A DNA stretch of 64,000 nt, from contig JAIEUA010000010.1 of the NCBI GenBank assembly GCA_019744815.1, positions 1-64,000 of the forward strand. The letters run 5' to 3'. The first letter of the stretch is position 1, and each line of letters starts with the position of its first letter. This DNA is from Phycisphaerales bacterium (GTDB lineage Bacteria > Planctomycetota > Phycisphaerae > Phycisphaerales > UBA1924). Below are positions 63,447 through 64,000 of this stretch, in pieces. The notes under the pieces were generated by a model, which worked only from the letters and a program-made list of their open reading frames with translations, did no database searches and had not been told where the DNA came from. Both the position numbers and the translations under genes were made by a program.

Positions 63447-64000
63447 TCAAAGTACGTCGATGGGTAGGTCGGTGTCTGACTGATAGAGAACGGCACGGGA
63501 GGTGGCATCCTCGATCACCAAGCGTGCCTGCTTGGCGTCGTCTCGTTGCAGCAACATCAGGATGGTGGCCGCCTTGCCGATCTCTAGCTTCACCGTCTTG
63601 CTCACGGCGTCGAACTGGGCATCGATGGCGTGACCAACACTGCCGACCTGAAGGCCCTTGTGGACGAGTGAGACGCGGACCGACGCGGTCTTGTCCGTGA
63701 ACAGACCGTCGGCGGTCAGGGTCAACGTCACGCGGAAAGTACGGTTCGTGATCTTCGCCGGTACATCGCCCACTGTGGCGGTCAGAGTCGCGGTCGGCGC
63801 GGCAGCCATCGCGGCAAGCTCCAGTACAACCACGGGCACTACCAGTTCCTGCAGACTCAGTCCGCCGTGGTGATAGGCGAGATCCCCGCCCGCCTTGAAC
63901 ACGCCAGTGCCGACGGGAAACACCAGATCGATATCACTGTCGTGTCCGAGTTCAGCGGCGGAGATGCGAACCGTGCCTGATGGCGTGACGCCACCGCGGC
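63447..64000 (-). CDS. pglZ: PglZ (BREX alkaline-phosphatase-like protein), C-terminal part, cut by the window edge
   Basis: The last ~184 residues are visible; the frame is open to the window end, so the internal ATG is not the start. The phosphatase-domain end DIDLVFPVGTGVF, AYHHGGLSLQELVVPVVVLEL is characteristic of PglZ. A C-terminal beta domain (about the last 120 residues) follows. PglZ works with the methylase PglX in BREX; the order pglZ-brxL is the type 1 order. The remaining BREX genes should lie to the right. Confidence 0.85.
   Translation of the reverse strand, partial: RGGVTPSGTVRISAAELGHDSDIDLVFPVGTGVFKAGGDLAYHHGGLSLQELVVPVVVLELAAMAAAPTATLTATVGDVPAKITNRTFRVTLTLTADGLFTDKTASVRVSLVHKGLQVGSVGHAIDAQFDAVSKTVKLEIGKAATILMLLQRDDAKQARLVIEDATSRAVLYQSDTDLPIDVL

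Overview
The window is high-GC bacterial chromosome that looks like a planctomycete of the Phycisphaerae/Phycisphaerales type. The signs are a C-terminal sorting signal of the VPTPGS...RRRR kind (11482-12459), two secreted proteins ending in tandem dockerin-like calcium loops (50811-53054), a long divergent membrane pyrophosphatase, a MacA/MacB/TolC efflux set, frequent GTG starts and many short palindromic repeat elements between genes. This placement is inference from gene content; there is no rRNA gene in the window to confirm it.

Layout. 0-5.4 kb: a secreted helical-repeat protein, an ECF sigma factor with a membrane partner (candidate anti-sigma), and an Opp/Dpp-type permease. 5.4-10 kb: its peptide-binding protein and, divergently, aguB and aguA (agmatine to putrescine). 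10-20.3 kb: truD, a PEP-CTERM-type protein, a Tat-exported metallo-beta-lactamase-fold hydrolase, efp, a shikimate kinase, trpF plus rhomboid, citrate synthase, a lipoprotein and a lone nuoA. 20.7-26 kb: an EAL-CBS-GGDEF protein, then a five-gene translationally coupled cluster (DUF2752 membrane protein, two lipoproteins, an unknown protein, a low-molecular-weight tyrosine phosphatase). 26.4-39.8 kb: rpsU, a 944-residue proton pyrophosphatase, a glycoside hydrolase, a LOG protein, several envelope proteins, truB-GT39 and a PAP2 phosphatase. 39.8-45.4 kb: tRNA-Ser(GGA) and a complete macA-macB-permease-tolC efflux operon. 45.8-56.3 kb: a large zinc metalloprotease, nadE, the dockerin-type paralogs, an aquaporin and small conserved genes.

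From tRNA-Ser(TGA) at 56.4 kb to the right edge the character changes to an accessory island. A large serine recombinase, a DUF2924 protein and a HARE-HTH protein form one coupled operon. They are followed by a TIR-domain protein with a C-terminal cysteine cluster, which converges on brxL and the 3' end of pglZ, the distal end of a type 1-like BREX anti-phage operon that continues beyond base 64000. The most interesting lead is this TIR gene placed against the end of the BREX operon and beside a recombinase module.

A second theme is repeat elements. Inverted-repeat elements of the accacggag/accacagag kind flank the permease gene and separate aguB from aguA. One has entered the end of the peptide-binding-protein gene, so that its reading frame runs about 125 codons through repeat DNA and still ends in an ATGA overlap with the permease start.
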